The notes: generated from the letters alone by a model not told the origin. A DNA stretch of 64,000 nt from Paraburkholderia sp. FT54 (GCF_031585635.1 NZ_CP134195.1:1612001-1676000); one strand, 5' to 3'. Shown: positions 39,789 to 51,361, counted from the first letter of the stretch. Translations and numbers: made by a program.

Positions 39789-42368
39789 TCACACTGCGAT
39801 CGCGCGCAGCAGTTCGGTCTCGACCTGAATTTGCAGGCGGCTGTCCGACAGACCGTGTCCATCCAGCAGGAACACGTCTTCGACGCGTTCGCCGAGCGTA
39901 TTGATCCGCGCCGAAGCGACGCCGACCCGATGCTCGGCCAGCACACGCGCGATCGAATAAAGAAGGCCTGGCCGGTCGTTCGCCGACACGGACAGGATGT
40001 AATATTGGCCGCGCTCGTCGGCCCGAAGGTCGACGCGCGGGGTAACAGGGAAGGTCCGCGACAGCCGCGACAAACGGCCTTTCGACGGTCCCGGAAGCAG
40101 GGTGCCGTCACCGGTGAGGCGGGCGGTCAGTTCCTGTTCGACCAGATTGGCAATATCGCGATAATGCACGTCTTCTTCGGTATGCGCGACGAGGAAATTA
40201 TCGAGCGCGTAACCGTGACGGGTCGTGCTGACCCGCGCGTCGAGCACCGACAGGCCATTGCGGTCGAAATACGCGCAAATGCCGGCGAACAGGTCCGGTT
40301 GATCCTTCACGTACACCAGCACCTGAAGCGCCTCGCCAATCGGCGACGGACGGGCCCGCACGATCGGTGTCGGCGTCTCGACGTGGCGGTACAGAACACG
40401 TGTTTGCCACGCGATATCCGCCGCGTCGTGACGCAGGAAATAGCCGATGTCGAGCTTCTCCCACAGCGCCTTCTGCGCACCTTCCGGCACGGTTTCGAGG
40501 CGCAGCAGCGCGAGCGCTTCTTCCTGACGCGACTTCAACTCCGAATGCGCGTCCGGCCGCGCGCCGCCGAGCACGGCGAGCGTGGTGCGATACAGGTCTT
40601 CGAGCAGCTTGCCTTTCCACGTGTTCCAGACCTTCGGGCTGGTGCCGCGAATGTCGGCCACGGTCAGCAGGTAGAGCGCTGTGAGGCGCCGCTCGGTGCC
40701 GACCAGTTCGGCGAAGCGCTTGATGACTTCCGGGTCGCTCGTGTCCTGCTTTTGCGCGACCTGGCTCATGGTCAGATGTTGCTGGACCAGCCACACGACC
40801 AGTTCGCCGTCCTCGCCCTCAATGCCGTGATTGCGGCAGAAGCGCCGCGCGTCGGCCATGCCGAGCGTGGAATGGTCGCCGCCGCGGCCTTTGGCGATGT
40901 CGTGAAACAGCGCCGCCACGTACAGCACCCACGGCCGGTCGAAGTTGGCGATCAACTGGCTGCAGAACGGATATTCGTGCGCGTGTTCGGCCACCGCGAA
41001 GCGGCGCAGATTGCGCAGCACCATCAGAATGTGCTGGTCGACGGTGTAGACGTGATACAGGTCGTGCTGCATCTGTCCGACGATGCGCCGGAAGTTCAGC
41101 AGATAGCGCCCCAGCACGCTGGTCTGGTTCATGAGACGCAGCGCGTGGGTGATGCCGGCCGGCTCCTTCAGGATGTCCATGAAGAGGCGCCGGTTTTCCG
41201 GGTCGCGCCGCCAGTGCTGATCCATCACGTCGCGGGCGTTGTAGATCGCGCGCAGCGTGCGCGCCGACAGGCCTTTCACGCCGGGCGTCTGTTCGTACAG
41301 CAGGAAGGCCTCGAGGATCGCGTTCGGCTCGCGCAGGAACACGTCGTCGCTGGCGATTTCCAGCATGCCCTGCTTCTCGACGAAGCGCTCCGACAACACC
41401 CGCGTGATGCCGCTCGTGCTGGGGAAGAGCTGCGCTTCGATGTTCTGGATCAGGATCGTGGCGAGCTGCGTGACGGCCTTGGCGGCCCAGTAGTAGCGGC
41501 GCATGAGCTGTTCGCTCGCGCGCTTGGTGGCGGTCGGCTTGTAGCCAAAGCTCTCGGCTACCGCCGTTTGCAGATCGAACACCATGATGTCCTGCCGACG
41601 GCCGGCGATCACATGCAGCCGCGCGCGCAGCGTTTTCAGGAAGCCTTCGTTACGGCGCAGCTCGCGCGCCTCGCGCTCGGTGATCAGGCCGCGCGCTTCG
41701 AGTTCGCGCCAGCTGCTGCCGAAACCCGCTGCCTGGGTGATCCAGAGAATCAGTTGCAGATCGCGCAGGCCGCCCGGGCTTTCCTTGATGTTGGGTTCGA
41801 GCGAGTAGGGCGTGTCCTGGAACTTGGCATGGCGCTGGCGCATTTCCAGCACTTTGGCCTGGAAAAAGGCCTTCGGGTCGAGCGCTTCGCGGTAACGCCT
41901 CGCGAAGTCGTCGAACAGCGCGGCGCTGCCGGTAATACGCCTCGCCTCGAGCAGCGACGTGCGCACGGTGACGTCGTTGGCGGCTTCTTCGAGGCATTGC
42001 GACACGCTGCGCACGCTGCTGCCGAGCTCCAGCCCCAAATCCCATGCAAGGCTGATAAAGCGCTCGATGCGCGCTTCGAGATGCTCGATGGGCGCATCGG
42101 GCAGCAGAACCAGAATGTCGATGTCGGAATGCGGCGCCAGTTCGCCGCGCCCGTAGCCGCCCACGGCCACAAGGGCCAGGTCGGGCGGCAGTTCGCAGGT
42201 GCTCCAGGCGGCGCGCAGGGAGTCGTCGGTGGCGCGCGCCAGGGAGGCCATCAACGCGTCGACGTTGGTGGCCGTCCTGAAGCGTTCCAGCAGTTGGGCT
42301 TTGGCCACTTTGTACTCCGCCTTGAGCGACGTGGCAGGGGATTGGGCGACGGCTGGAACACTACTCAT
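39789..42368 (-). CDS. glnD: [Protein-PII] uridylyltransferase / uridylyl-removing enzyme
   Basis: Primary nitrogen sensor that uridylylates PII proteins when glutamine is low. The 859 residues hold a nucleotidyltransferase domain ([20 protein letters not shown], about 70-95), a GlnE-like helical region, an HD hydrolase domain ([17 protein letters not shown], about 475-500) and two C-terminal ACT domains (glutamine sensing). Length and order are normal. It lies 30 nt after map and 6 nt before rluB, so these three are probably one operon. Confidence 0.97.
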   Translation of the reverse strand: MSSVPAVAQSPATSLKAEYKVAKAQLLERFRTATNVDALMASLARATDDSLRAAWSTCELPPDLALVAVGGYGRGELAPHSDIDILVLLPDAPIEHLEARIERFISLAWDLGLELGSSVRSVSQCLEEAANDVTVRTSLLEARRITGSAALFDDFARRYREALDPKAFFQAKVLEMRQRHAKFQDTPYSLEPNIKESPGGLRDLQLILWITQAAGFGSSWRELEARGLITEREARELRRNEGFLKTLRARLHVIAGRRQDIMVFDLQTAVAESFGYKPTATKRASEQLMRRYYWAAKAVTQLATILIQNIEAQLFPSTSGITRVLSERFVEKQGMLEIASDDVFLREPNAILEAFLLYEQTPGVKGLSARTLRAIYNARDVMDQHWRRDPENRRLFMDILKEPAGITHALRLMNQTSVLGRYLLNFRRIVGQMQHDLYHVYTVDQHILMVLRNLRRFAVAEHAHEYPFCSQLIANFDRPWVLYVAALFHDIAKGRGGDHSTLGMADARRFCRNHGIEGEDGELVVWLVQQHLTMSQVAQKQDTSDPEVIKRFAELVGTERRLTALYLLTVADIRGTSPKVWNTWKGKLLEDLYRTTLAVLGGARPDAHSELKSRQEEALALLRLETVPEGAQKALWEKLDIGYFLRHDAADIAWQTRVLYRHVETPTPIVRARPSPIGEALQVLVYVKDQPDLFAGICAYFDRNGLSVLDARVSTTRHGYALDNFLVAHTEEDVHYRDIANLVEQELTARLTGDGTLLPGPSKGRLSRLSRTFPVTPRVDLRADERGQYYILSVSANDRPGLLYSIARVLAEHRVGVASARINTLGERVEDVFLLDGHGLSDSRLQIQVETELLRAIAV

Positions 42369-42398
42369 TGGCAGGGAGGCGCAGAGGTGGGAAGTCGG

Positions 42399-43208
42399 TC
42401 AGGCCGTGGCGGCGACGACCGGCGGGCGCGCGGGCGTGCCGGCGGAGACGGTCAGTACGTCGTGCCCGGTTTCGGTGACGAGGATGGTATGTTCCCACTG
42501 CGCCGACAGGCTGCGGTCTTTGGTCTTGACGGTCCACTGGTCCGGCATGGTGCGAATGTCGCGGCGGCCGGCGTTGATCATCGGCTCGATCGTGAAGATC
42601 ATGCCGGTTTCCAGCTCGAGCCCGGTGCCGGGACGGCCGTAGTGCAGGATTTGCGGGTCTTCGTGGAACACCGTGCCGATGCCATGGCCGCAATATTCGC
42701 GCACCACGCTGTAGCCTTGGCCTTCCGCGTGTTTCTGGATCGCGTGGCCGATGTCGCCGAGATGCGCGCCCGGGCGCACCTGGTCGATACCGAGCCACAT
42801 GCATTCGAAGGTGGTCTGGACAAGGCGTTTGGCCAGGATCGAGCCTTCCCCGACGATGAACATGCGGCTGGTGTCGCCGAAATAGCCTTCCTTGATGACA
42901 GTGACGTCGATGTTCAGCGCGTCGCCGTTCTTCAGCGTCTTCTCGCCGGGAATGCCGTGGCAGATCACGTCGTTGACGGAAATGCAGGTGGCTTTCGGAT
43001 AGGGTGGGTAGCCGGGCGGCTGATAGTTCAGCGGTGCTGGAACCGTGCCCTGTTCCTTCAGCATATATTCGTGACACAGACGGTCGAGTTCACCGGTGGT
43101 GATGCCGGCCGTGACGAACGGGGTGATGTAGTCGAGCACTTCGCTTGCCAGTTTGCAGGCGACGCGCATCTGCGCGATATCGTGTTCGTTTTTGAGCGTA
43201 ATAGCCAT
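42399..43208 (-). CDS. map: Methionine aminopeptidase type I
   Basis: Removes the initiator methionine. The 269 residues have the metal ligands in SVNDVICHGIPGEKTLKNGD, NIDVTVIKEGYFGDTSR, YCGHGIGTVFHEDPQI and FTIEPMINAG, then QWEHTILVTETG. It is divergent from rpsB, the arrangement common in bacteria, and heads a map-glnD-rluB set on the minus strand. Confidence 0.98.
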   Translation of the reverse strand: MAITLKNEHDIAQMRVACKLASEVLDYITPFVTAGITTGELDRLCHEYMLKEQGTVPAPLNYQPPGYPPYPKATCISVNDVICHGIPGEKTLKNGDALNIDVTVIKEGYFGDTSRMFIVGEGSILAKRLVQTTFECMWLGIDQVRPGAHLGDIGHAIQKHAEGQGYSVVREYCGHGIGTVFHEDPQILHYGRPGTGLELETGMIFTIEPMINAGRRDIRTMPDQWTVKTKDRSLSAQWEHTILVTETGHDVLTVSAGTPARPPVVAATA

Positions 43209-43390
43209 GAGTCGGGCCTGAAATGCGATTTATTGCAGGATTATCGCACCATATTCCGGCTGCCGCAGGCTTTTGCGACCGGGCCGGCGCCTTTCACGGG
43301 CTGCCGGACGGGCTTCGGGCGGCCTCGTTCGAGACGGGCGGCGCTCACGTGGGTGCAACCCGCCGGCCATGAGCAGGACTACCGCGCAGG

Positions 43391-43420
43391 TTGAGTCGTG
43401 CAAGAGTCGCGTGCTATAAT
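43391..43420 (+). promoter_or_regulatory. Sigma-70 promoter for rpsB-tsf
   Basis: TTGAGT and TATAAT separated by 18 bp, the clearest promoter in the window, 233 nt above the rpsB start. The perfect -10 suits a highly expressed ribosomal operon. Confidence 0.75.
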
Positions 43421-43553
43421 CTTTGGCTAAGTCGATCTCTGTCTTACTTTATTCGTCCATGTGGGCAAAAAAGTGGCAAGAATGGCTTCTCATAACGCCG
43501 GTTGCCTGCGCTATGAGGTTAAGCAAGCGGAAGCAACAAGGCAGCAGACTCGC

Positions 43554-43626
43554 AAGCCGGCGCACCCAGGGTGTCCGCCGCGTTCAGCCAGAGAGATGGC
43601 GGCGCGGCCGATACGGCAGCCGGCTT
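43554..43626 (+). promoter_or_regulatory. Structured rpsB leader
   Basis: AAGCCGGC (43554-43561) is a perfect match to GCCGGCTT (43619-43626). The stem encloses a GC-rich inner helix, CCGCC (43576-43580) with GGCGG (43599-43603). The GGAG ribosome site lies 16 nt after the outer stem. S2 represses its own mRNA in E. coli; a leader role here is inference. Confidence 0.5.
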
Positions 43627-43652
43627 AAGACCCAACCCTCGCGGAGATTTTC

Positions 43653-44405
43653 ATGGCAGTTACCATGCGTCAAATGCTGGAAGCCGGTGTCCACTTCGGT
43701 CACCAAACGCGCTTCTGGAACCCGAAGATGGCCCCCTTCATTTTCGGTCATCGCAACAAGATTCACATCATCAACCTCGAAAAGACGCTGCCGATGTACA
43801 ACGACGCGCTGAAGTACGCGCGTCAACTGGCAGCCAATCGCGGCACGATTCTGTTCGTCGGCACGAAGCGTCAATCGCGCGACACGATCGCTGAAGAAGC
43901 GCAACGCGCTGGCATGCCGTTCGTCAACGCACGCTGGCTCGGCGGCATGCTGACCAACTTCAAGACGCTGAAGGTCTCGATCAAGCGCCTGAAGGACATG
44001 GAAGCAGCGCTGGAAGCAGGCGAAACCGAACGCATGAGCAAGAAGGAAGCGCTGCTGTTCGAACGTGAAATGGCCAAGCTGCAGAAGTCGATCGGCGGCG
44101 TGAAGGACATGGGCGGCATTCCGGACGCGATCTTCGTGGTCGACGTCGGCTACCACAAGATTGCCGTGACCGAAGCGAACAAGCTCGGCATTCCGGTCAT
44201 CGCCGTGGTCGACACGAACCACTCGCCGGAAGGCATCGACTACGTGATCCCGGGTAACGACGACGCCTCGAAGGCTGTCGCTCTGTACACGGCTGGCGTG
44301 GCCGACGCGATCGTCGAAGGCCGTGCGAACGCGGTCAACGAAGTGGTGCAAGCTGCACGTGGTGGCGACGGCGACGAGTTCGTCGAGGTCAACTCGGAAG
44401 CGTAA
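43653..44405 (+). CDS. rpsB: 30S ribosomal protein S2
   Basis: Small-subunit ribosomal protein of 250 residues. It starts [26 protein letters not shown], the universal S2 N-terminus; the later blocks [14 protein letters not shown] and [20 protein letters not shown] confirm it. The codon use is strongly biased, as in highly expressed genes. It is transcribed from a strong promoter and separated from tsf by an attenuator-like terminator. Confidence 0.99.
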   Translation: MAVTMRQMLEAGVHFGHQTRFWNPKMAPFIFGHRNKIHIINLEKTLPMYNDALKYARQLAANRGTILFVGTKRQSRDTIAEEAQRAGMPFVNARWLGGMLTNFKTLKVSIKRLKDMEAALEAGETERMSKKEALLFEREMAKLQKSIGGVKDMGGIPDAIFVVDVGYHKIAVTEANKLGIPVIAVVDTNHSPEGIDYVIPGNDDASKAVALYTAGVADAIVEGRANAVNEVVQAARGGDGDEFVEVNSEA

Positions 44406-44429
44406 AGCTGCCCCGTGTCCGGCAAAAAA

Positions 44430-44457
44430 GGGGGCTTTCTACAGGCCCCCTTTTTTT
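44430..44457 (+). terminator. Intrinsic terminator between rpsB and tsf
   Basis: GGGGGC (44430-44435) pairs with GCCCCC (44445-44450), followed by seven T. It lies 24 nt after the rpsB stop and 150 nt before tsf. It may set the S2 to EF-Ts ratio by partial read-through. Confidence 0.85.
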
Positions 44458-44610
44458 AAGTCGCGACATTGTAGTGGGGTGCTGCCGGCAGTGTCCGAAG
44501 CAGTGCTCGACGCGTTCTCCGTAAAAAATACGCGGAATGCTGAAACGAATTCTTGCCGCCGGCATCGAAGTCCGGTCGGCGTGTGACAGACGGAACTCAA
44601 GGAGCAAATG

Positions 44611-45492
44611 ATGGCGGCAATTACCGCAAGCATGGTTGCAGAACTGCGCGCAAAAACCGACGCGCCGATGATGGAATGCAAGAAGGCGCTGACGGAAGCC
44701 GACGGCGATATGGCGCGCGCTGAAGAGCTGCTGCGCGTGAAGCTGGGCAACAAGGCCAGCAAGGCAGCGTCGCGTGTGACGGCTGAAGGCGTGGTCGCAT
44801 CGTTCATCGGCGGCAACGCGGGTTCGCTGGTCGAGCTGAACTGCGAAACCGACTTCGTTTCGAAGAACGACGACTTCCTGGCGTTCTCGAAGAAGGTCGC
44901 TGAGCTGGTCGCTACGCAAAACCCGGCTGACGTCGCGGCGCTGGCGGCCCTGCCGCTGGACGGCTCGACGGTCGACGCAGTGCGTCTGGCGCTGGTCGGC
45001 AAGATCGGCGAAAACCTGTCGATCCGCCGTTTCGTGCGTTTCGATACGGCCAACAAACTGGCAGCGTACCTGCACGGCACGCGTATCGGCGTGCTGGTCG
45101 AGTACACCGGCGCGGACGAGCAGGTCGGCAAGGACGTCGCGATGCACATCGCCGCGATGAAGCCGGTTTCGCTGTCGTCGGACGACGTGCCGGCGGATCT
45201 GATCGCCAAGGAACGCAGCATTGCTGAACAGAAGGCTGCCGAATCGGGCAAGCCGGCTGAAATCGTCGCCAAGATGGTCGACGGCAGCGTGCAGAAGTAT
45301 CTGAAGGAAGTGTCGCTGCTGAACCAGACGTTCGTTAAGAACGACAAGCAGACGATCGAACAGATGCTGAAGGCCGGCAACGCGAGCGTGCAGAAGTTTG
45401 CGCTGTTCGTGGTCGGCGAAGGCATCGAGAAAAAGCAGGACGACTTCGCAGCTGAAGTGGCCGCTCAAGTCGCTGCTGCAAAGCAACAATAA
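44611..45492 (+). CDS. tsf: Elongation factor Ts
   Basis: Guanine nucleotide exchange factor for EF-Tu. The 293 residues begin [20 protein letters not shown]; the second of two adjacent ATGs is chosen because AAGGAG lies 6 nt away. Conserved segments are the EF-Tu binding [14 protein letters not shown] and the core [13 protein letters not shown]. Confidence 0.99.
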   Translation: MAAITASMVAELRAKTDAPMMECKKALTEADGDMARAEELLRVKLGNKASKAASRVTAEGVVASFIGGNAGSLVELNCETDFVSKNDDFLAFSKKVAELVATQNPADVAALAALPLDGSTVDAVRLALVGKIGENLSIRRFVRFDTANKLAAYLHGTRIGVLVEYTGADEQVGKDVAMHIAAMKPVSLSSDDVPADLIAKERSIAEQKAAESGKPAEIVAKMVDGSVQKYLKEVSLLNQTFVKNDKQTIEQMLKAGNASVQKFALFVVGEGIEKKQDDFAAEVAAQVAAAKQQ

Positions 45493-45713
45493 GTCTCACG
45501 TAAGCATCACGGCTGTACCGTTGGACCCGCGGCGGAGCAAGACTTTGCCGCGGTCGGCAGCGCCGCAAGGCTGCGCGCGGGTTGACCCTCGCGGCGCAGC
45601 CGCCGCTAACGAACCCCAGGGTTCGTCAATTTGGCGGCGCTTGCCCGAATCAGTATTTCACCCCTACATTAGTCCCTTGTTGTTGCCCTGTTCTGCGCGA
45701 TCTGGATACCCCT

Positions 45714-46427
45714 ATGCCCACTGCCTATAAACGCGTCCTGCTCAAACTCTCCGGTGAAGCTCTGATGGGCGACGATGCCTTTGGCATCAATCGCGCGACC
45801 ATCGAACGAATGGTGGCGGACGTGGCCGAAGTGGTCCGTCTCGGAACGCAGTTGGCCGTGGTGATTGGCGGTGGCAATATTTTCCGCGGCGTCGCGGGCG
45901 GCGCGGCGGGTATGGATCGCGCCACGGCGGACTACATGGGCATGCTGGCCACCATGATGAACGCGCTGGCGCTGCAGGATGCCATGCGCCACGCCGGCAT
46001 CGAGGCGCGCGTGCAATCGGCGCTGCGCATGGACCAGGTGGTCGAGCCGTACATCCGGCCCCGCGCGATTCGCCAGCTCGAAGAAGGCAAAGTCGTGATT
46101 TTCGCGGCCGGCACCGGCAACCCGTTTTTCACGACCGACACGGCCGCTGCGCTGCGCGGCTCGGAAATCGGCGCGGAAGTCGTGCTCAAAGCCACCAAGG
46201 TAGACGGCGTGTATTCCGCCGACCCAAAGAAAGACCCGAGCGCGACGCGTTACACCACGATCAGCTTCGACGAGGCGATCGGCCGCAATCTGCAGGTGAT
46301 GGACGCCACGGCATTCGCGCTGTGCCGCGACCAGAAGCTGCCGATCCGGGTGTTTTCGATCGTCAAGCCGGGTGCGCTCAAGCGCATCGTACAAGGCGAG
46401 GACGAGGGTACCCTCGTCCACGTGTAA
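45714..46427 (+). CDS. pyrH: Uridylate kinase
   Basis: UMP kinase of the amino acid kinase fold, making UDP for RNA, UDP-sugars and lipid A precursors. The 237 residues begin [24 protein letters not shown], with the GGGNIFRGV loop and the [10 protein letters not shown] and [18 protein letters not shown] blocks. A longer frame is open upstream, but homology starts at this ATG. Confidence 0.98.
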   Translation: MPTAYKRVLLKLSGEALMGDDAFGINRATIERMVADVAEVVRLGTQLAVVIGGGNIFRGVAGGAAGMDRATADYMGMLATMMNALALQDAMRHAGIEARVQSALRMDQVVEPYIRPRAIRQLEEGKVVIFAAGTGNPFFTTDTAAALRGSEIGAEVVLKATKVDGVYSADPKKDPSATRYTTISFDEAIGRNLQVMDATAFALCRDQKLPIRVFSIVKPGALKRIVQGEDEGTLVHV

Positions 46428-46527
46428 ACTCTCGTTCACATAACGTGGGCTTTAGCGCGAGCCCGGGCCGCCGCATCTTGCGCGCGCTGGCCGGCTCGCA
46501 CCGTTTTGAAGGTTCGGAGGTTTAAAA

Positions 46528-47088
46528 ATGTCTGTGGCTGATATCAGGAAGGGCGCTGAACAAAAGATGCAGCGCTCCATCGACGCGTTCAAGAACGACC
46601 TGTCGAAGATCCGCACGGGCCGTGCACACACGGGCCTGCTCGATCACATCCAGTGCGACTACTACGGTTCGCCGGTGCCGATTTCGCAAGTCGCGAACCT
46701 GACGCTGATCGACGCACGCACGATCGGCGTGCAGCCGTGGGAAAAGAAAATGGTCCAGGTCGTCGAAAAGGCGATCCGCGAGTCGGACCTCGGTCTGAAC
46801 CCGGCTACGCAAGGCGACGTGATCCGCGTGCCGATGCCCGCGCTGACCGAAGAACGCCGCCGCGAACTGACCAAAGTGGTCAAGAGCGAAGCGGAAACGG
46901 CCAAGGTCGCGGTGCGCAACCTGCGCCGTGACGCCAACGAGCAACTGAAAAAGCTCGTGAAAGACAAGGAAATTTCGGAAGACGACGAGCGTCGTGCAGG
47001 TGACGACGTTCAGAAGCTGACGGACAAGTTCGTCGCCGAAATCGACAAACTCGTCGTGACGAAAGAAGCCGAGATCATGACGGTCTGA
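46528..47088 (+). CDS. frr: Ribosome recycling factor
   Basis: Splits post-termination ribosomes with EF-G. The 186 residues begin [19 protein letters not shown] and carry [13 protein letters not shown], then EERRRELTK and [14 protein letters not shown]. The length is standard. It lies 100 bp after pyrH. GGAGG precedes the ATG. Confidence 0.99.
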
Positions 47089-47154
47089 GGCCGATCGGCT
47101 CAGCACGGTCACGATTTTCCACTTCTTTTATTTGCAGTCACTGTCCCGACGGCC

Positions 47155-47937
47155 ATGACCTATACCAGCTCAACCGTGCGCGTGCCTGATGTCGCCGCGG
47201 TGCCGCGACATATCGCGATCATCATGGACGGCAACGGCCGTTGGGCCACCCAGCGGCGCTTGCCGCGCGTGGCGGGCCATACGCGCGGCGTCGACGCGGT
47301 GCGTGCGGCCGTCGAGGCGTGCGCCCGTCAGGGGGTCGAATATCTGACGCTGTTCGCTTTCAGCTCCGAAAACTGGCGCCGTCCGAACGACGAAGTGTCG
47401 TTCCTGATGCGCCTGTTCGTGACCGCGCTGGAGCGAGAGATCGGCAAGCTGCACGCGAACGGCATCCGTTTGCGCGTGGTGGGCGATCTGTCGCGCTTCG
47501 ACGCGCGCATCCGCGATCTGATCAAGCGCGCGGAGAGCAAGACCGCGCGCAATACCCGCCTCACACTCACCATCGCCGCGAATTACGGCGGCCGCTGGGA
47601 CATCATGCAGGCCACCCGCAAGCTCGCCGAACAGTCGGCGCTGGCGGGCCGGGCGGTCGAGGTGACCGAGGAATCGTTCGCCGAGCACCTCTCCATGGCT
47701 TATGCACCGGAGCCGGATCTCTTCATCCGCACCGGCGGCGAGCGCCGCGTCAGCAACTTCCTGCTGTGGCAGCTCGCGTACACCGAGTTCTACTTCACCG
47801 ACACGTTCTGGCCGGATTTCGACGCCGACGCGCTGGCTCATGCCATCGCTTCGTACGCGGAGCGTGAACGCCGCTTCGGCCGCACCAGTGCTCAACTCGA
47901 GCCGCAATCGCAAAACGTCGATTCGCTTCCATGCTAA
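47155..47937 (+). CDS. uppS: Undecaprenyl diphosphate synthase
   Basis: cis-Prenyltransferase making the C55 carrier lipid for wall and O-antigen. The 260 residues hold [16 protein letters not shown] with catalytic Asp25, [11 protein letters not shown], the [11 protein letters not shown] segment, and the C-terminal [19 protein letters not shown]. It overlaps cdsA by 7 nt. Confidence 0.98.
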   Translation: MTYTSSTVRVPDVAAVPRHIAIIMDGNGRWATQRRLPRVAGHTRGVDAVRAAVEACARQGVEYLTLFAFSSENWRRPNDEVSFLMRLFVTALEREIGKLHANGIRLRVVGDLSRFDARIRDLIKRAESKTARNTRLTLTIAANYGGRWDIMQATRKLAEQSALAGRAVEVTEESFAEHLSMAYAPEPDLFIRTGGERRVSNFLLWQLAYTEFYFTDTFWPDFDADALAHAIASYAERERRFGRTSAQLEPQSQNVDSLPC

Positions 47938-48752
47938 AAACCCGTGTCATCACGGCGATCATCCTGCTGGCAGTGTTCCTGCCGGTCACGTTGTTCGCGC
48001 CGGTGGGCGCGTTCGGCGCGCTGATCGCCTTCGTCGTCGTGTTTGCCGCGTGGGAGTGGGCGCGCCTGCTCAAGCTGGGCGGCGCGGGCCCGGTCATTTA
48101 CGCGCTGGTGGCCGCCGTGGCGCTGGTGGCCAGTACGCGCCTCGGCACCGGTATCGAGCAGGCCAGGCCGCTCTTCCAGGCAGCCGCCATTTTCTGGGTG
48201 ATCGCCGGTCCGTTCGTGCTACTGCGCAAGCCCACGCTCGCGCAGGGCGCCTGGCGTCCCTTCCTGTTTCTTGCCGGCATTGTGGTATTCGTCGCGTGCT
48301 GGCATGCTCTCGTCGCCGCGCGCATGCAGGGCGTGCCTTTCGTGCTGTCGCTGCTGCTATTGGTATGGCTGGCCGATATCGGCGCATACTTCTCCGGAAA
48401 AGCGTTTGGAAAACACAAGCTGGCGCCTGCCATCAGTCCGGGTAAGACTTGGGAGGGCGCGATCGGCGGCTGGCTGGTGGTGATGATCGTCGCGGCGGCG
48501 GCGGTCTTTTTGCATGCGTTCGAGCCGACCCTGTATTCTGCGCTGCTGGCGCACTGGGGCGCCGTGCGCACGCTGCTCGCGCTGACCCTGCTGGTGGCAT
48601 TCAGCGTGGTGGGCGACCTGTTCGAATCGATGATGAAACGCCAGGCCGGTGTGAAAGATTCAAGCGGCCTGTTGCCGGGGCACGGTGGCGTGCTCGATCG
48701 CATCGACGCCTTGTTGCCGGTGCTGCCGCTTGCCATGCTGCTGCTCGGCTAG
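47931..48752 (+). CDS. cdsA: Phosphatidate cytidylyltransferase
   Basis: Integral membrane enzyme making CDP-diacylglycerol from phosphatidate and CTP. The 273 residues have about 8 helices. The C-terminal family signature runs [14 protein letters not shown] then [14 protein letters not shown]. It starts inside uppS (7-nt overlap), so translation is coupled. Confidence 0.97.
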   Translation: MLKTRVITAIILLAVFLPVTLFAPVGAFGALIAFVVVFAAWEWARLLKLGGAGPVIYALVAAVALVASTRLGTGIEQARPLFQAAAIFWVIAGPFVLLRKPTLAQGAWRPFLFLAGIVVFVACWHALVAARMQGVPFVLSLLLLVWLADIGAYFSGKAFGKHKLAPAISPGKTWEGAIGGWLVVMIVAAAAVFLHAFEPTLYSALLAHWGAVRTLLALTLLVAFSVVGDLFESMMKRQAGVKDSSGLLPGHGGVLDRIDALLPVLPLAMLLLG

Positions 48753-48762
48753 AGAAAGAGAT

Positions 48763-49968
48763 ATGCAAAAACGTCTGACATTGCTCGGTTCCACGGGCTC
48801 GATTGGAGACAGCACGCTCGACGTCGTCGCGCGTCATCCCGAGCGTTTTTCGGTTTATGCGCTCTCCGCGCATCGCAACGGCGACAAGCTCGTCGAGCAA
48901 TGCCTGCGCTTTCAGCCTGAAGTCGCGGTGGTCGGCGACGCCGACACGGCCGCGAGCGTCGCGGCGAAACTGCGCGAGGCGGGTAGCAAGACCGAGGTCA
49001 CGTACGGGCCGCAGGCGCTCGTCGAGGTGTCGAAGAGCGACGGCTGCGATACGGTGGTAGCGGCGATCGTCGGCGCGGCTGGCCTGGCGCCGAGCCTTGC
49101 CGCTGCGCGCGCCGGCAAGCGCATCCTGCTCGCCAACAAGGAAGCGTTGGTCATGTCCGGCGCGATCTTCATGGACGCGGTGCGCGACAACGGCGCCGTG
49201 CTGCTGCCGGTCGACAGCGAACACAACGCGATTTTCCAATGCCTGCCGCGCGAAGCCGCGCTGCACGGCGGCGTCTCCAAGATCATTCTGACCGCGTCGG
49301 GCGGCCCGTTCCGCACCCGCGAGCCGGCCACGCTCGTCGACGTCACGCCGGACGAAGCCTGTAAGCATCCGAACTGGGTGATGGGCCGCAAGATTTCGGT
49401 CGACTCGGCCACCATGATGAACAAGGGCCTCGAAGTGATCGAGGCGCACTGGCTGTTCGGTTTGCCGGGCGAGCGCATCGAGGTGCTGATTCATCCGCAG
49501 AGCGTGATCCACTCGATGGTGTCGTACGCCGACGGCTCGGTGCTCGCCCAACTCGGCAATCCCGACATGCGCACGCCGATTGCGCACGCGCTGGCGTTTC
49601 CGGATCGCGTGGACTCGGGCGTCGCGCAACTCGATCTGTTGCAGGTCGCGTCGCTCTCGTTCGAAAAGCCGGATTACGCGCGCTTTCCGTGTCTTGCGCT
49701 GGCAGTGAAGGCGCTCGCCGAGGGCGGCGTGGCAAGTGCGGCGCTGAACGCCGCTAACGAAATCGCGGTTGAAGCGTTCCTCGCGCGCCAGATCGGCTTC
49801 ATGACGATTGCCCAGGTGGTCGACGCGGTGCTCAACGCGTTGCCGAACCGCAGCGCGCACGCGCTCGAAGACGTGATCGAAGCGGATGCCGCCGCGCGTC
49901 GCGCCGCTGCCGAATTCATCGCGCGTCTGCCCGACGGCGCCCGTCGCACGGAACGCGCCGTCCAGTGA
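48763..49968 (+). CDS. dxr: 1-Deoxy-D-xylulose 5-phosphate reductoisomerase
   Basis: Second enzyme of the MEP isoprenoid pathway; supplies isoprenyl units to UppS and quinones. The 401 residues start [20 protein letters not shown] (NADPH loop), with [32 protein letters not shown] and [20 protein letters not shown] as family blocks. The start lies 11 nt after cdsA, following GAAAGAGA. The longer frame upstream is inside cdsA. Confidence 0.98.
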   Translation: MQKRLTLLGSTGSIGDSTLDVVARHPERFSVYALSAHRNGDKLVEQCLRFQPEVAVVGDADTAASVAAKLREAGSKTEVTYGPQALVEVSKSDGCDTVVAAIVGAAGLAPSLAAARAGKRILLANKEALVMSGAIFMDAVRDNGAVLLPVDSEHNAIFQCLPREAALHGGVSKIILTASGGPFRTREPATLVDVTPDEACKHPNWVMGRKISVDSATMMNKGLEVIEAHWLFGLPGERIEVLIHPQSVIHSMVSYADGSVLAQLGNPDMRTPIAHALAFPDRVDSGVAQLDLLQVASLSFEKPDYARFPCLALAVKALAEGGVASAALNAANEIAVEAFLARQIGFMTIAQVVDAVLNALPNRSAHALEDVIEADAAARRAAAEFIARLPDGARRTERAVQ

Positions 49969-49975
49969 GGCGCTC

Positions 49976-51361
49976 ATGAACCTGCTGATCGAACTGCTCG
50001 CCTTCGCGGTCGCGATTGGTGTACTCGTGGTCGTCCACGAATACGGGCATTACAGCGTGGCGCGCCTGTGCGGCGTCAAGGTGCTGCGCTTTTCGATCGG
50101 TTTCGGCAAGCCGCTGTTCCAGTGGGTGAGTCCGAAGACGGGCACCGAATGGACCATCGCCGCGTTGCCGCTCGGCGGCTACGTGAAGATGCTCGACGAG
50201 CGCGAGACCGGCGCCGAGCCGATCCCCGCCGAAGCATTGCCGCATGCGTTCAACCGGCAGTCCGTGTGGCGCCGTTTTGCAATTGTCGCAGCCGGTCCGG
50301 TCGCGAACTTCCTGCTGGCTATCGTGCTGTTCGCGCTCGTCTTCGCCACCGGCGTGACGGAGCCGGCGGCGGTGATCGCGGCGCCCGCGCCGAATACGCC
50401 CGCGGCTGTCGCCGGTTTCGACGGCGGTGAGACGATCGTCGCCGTGCGTGCCGAAAACGCCGGCGAATCCGCGCCGGTGCGCTCCTGGTCGGACCTGCGC
50501 TGGAAGCTGCTGGGTGCTGCGTTCGATCACAAGCGCGTCGTGCTGAGCGCGAAAGATGCACACGGCACGTCGGATTTTCAGCTCGATCTGCGTGGTCTCA
50601 GCGAGAAGGACGTCGACGACGACTTCATGTCGCGTCTCGGTTTCGAGCCGGGTGGTGGCAAGCTGACCGTGGCGGGCGTGCAGCCGGGCAGCGCGGCGCA
50701 AAAGGCCGGCCTGGTCGCGGGCGATCGTCTGCGTGCCGTCGACGGCATTCCGACCGACAACGCCACGGCCTTCATCGCTTATGTAAAATCGCACGCCGGC
50801 AAAGCGGTAACGCTGCAGGTCGAGCGGGGCGGCAAGGCGGCGGGCAAGCTCGAAGACGTGAGCATCGTGCCGCAGGCACAGCGTGACGAAACCACAGGTC
50901 AGCAGATCGGCCGCATCGGCGCGGAACTGGCCACGCAGGTGCCGTCCATCGACGTGCATTACGGTCCGGTTGAAAGCCTGCAGTTGGGTGCGCGCCGCAC
51001 GTGGGATCTCGCGGTTTACTCGGTGCGTATGTTCGGCAGGATGGTGGTCGGCGAGGCGTCGCTCAAAAATCTTTCCGGCCCGGTCACGATCGCCGATTAC
51101 GCAGGAAAGAGCGCACGTCTAGGTCCTTCTGCATTCCTGTCGTTCCTGGCCCTTGTCAGTATTAGCCTTGGTGTACTGAACCTGTTACCAATTCCGGTAT
51201 TGGACGGGGGTCATCTGTTATATTATTTGGTTGAAGCTGTGACCGGTAAAGTTGTCTCCGATCGCTGGCAACTCGTTTTTCAGAGGGCGGGTCTCGCCTG
51301 CATCGTCGCATTGTCGGCGATCGCGCTGTTCAACGATCTGGCTCGTTTAATCCATTTTTAA
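49976..51361 (+). CDS. rseP: Site-2 membrane protease RseP
   Basis: Cleaves the anti-sigma factor RseA to release sigma-E and degrades signal peptide remnants. The 461 residues contain the zinc motif HEYGH (21-25) in the first helix, two PDZ-like regions (about 115-190 and 205-290) and the C-terminal NLLPIPVLDGGHLLYY. It lies 7 nt after dxr and directly before bamA, which links envelope stress sensing to outer-membrane assembly. Confidence 0.97.
   Translation: MNLLIELLAFAVAIGVLVVVHEYGHYSVARLCGVKVLRFSIGFGKPLFQWVSPKTGTEWTIAALPLGGYVKMLDERETGAEPIPAEALPHAFNRQSVWRRFAIVAAGPVANFLLAIVLFALVFATGVTEPAAVIAAPAPNTPAAVAGFDGGETIVAVRAENAGESAPVRSWSDLRWKLLGAAFDHKRVVLSAKDAHGTSDFQLDLRGLSEKDVDDDFMSRLGFEPGGGKLTVAGVQPGSAAQKAGLVAGDRLRAVDGIPTDNATAFIAYVKSHAGKAVTLQVERGGKAAGKLEDVSIVPQAQRDETTGQQIGRIGAELATQVPSIDVHYGPVESLQLGARRTWDLAVYSVRMFGRMVVGEASLKNLSGPVTIADYAGKSARLGPSAFLSFLALVSISLGVLNLLPIPVLDGGHLLYYLVEAVTGKVVSDRWQLVFQRAGLACIVALSAIALFNDLARLIHF

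Larger units (their letters stand above)
43209..43652. other. Divergent region map/rpsB with promoter and long rpsB leader
   Basis: 444 bp with no gene. It contains the rpsB promoter (43391-43420) and a leader of about 225 nt, whose last part folds. The 180 bp nearer map should contain the map promoter, which I could not place. Confidence 0.6.

Noticed and set aside
39831..43394. A 1187-codon open frame on the plus strand opposite glnD and map
   Set aside because: It mirrors glnD and map; the residue mix (Arg, His, Val, Gln-rich) has no domain pattern. It is a high-GC shadow.
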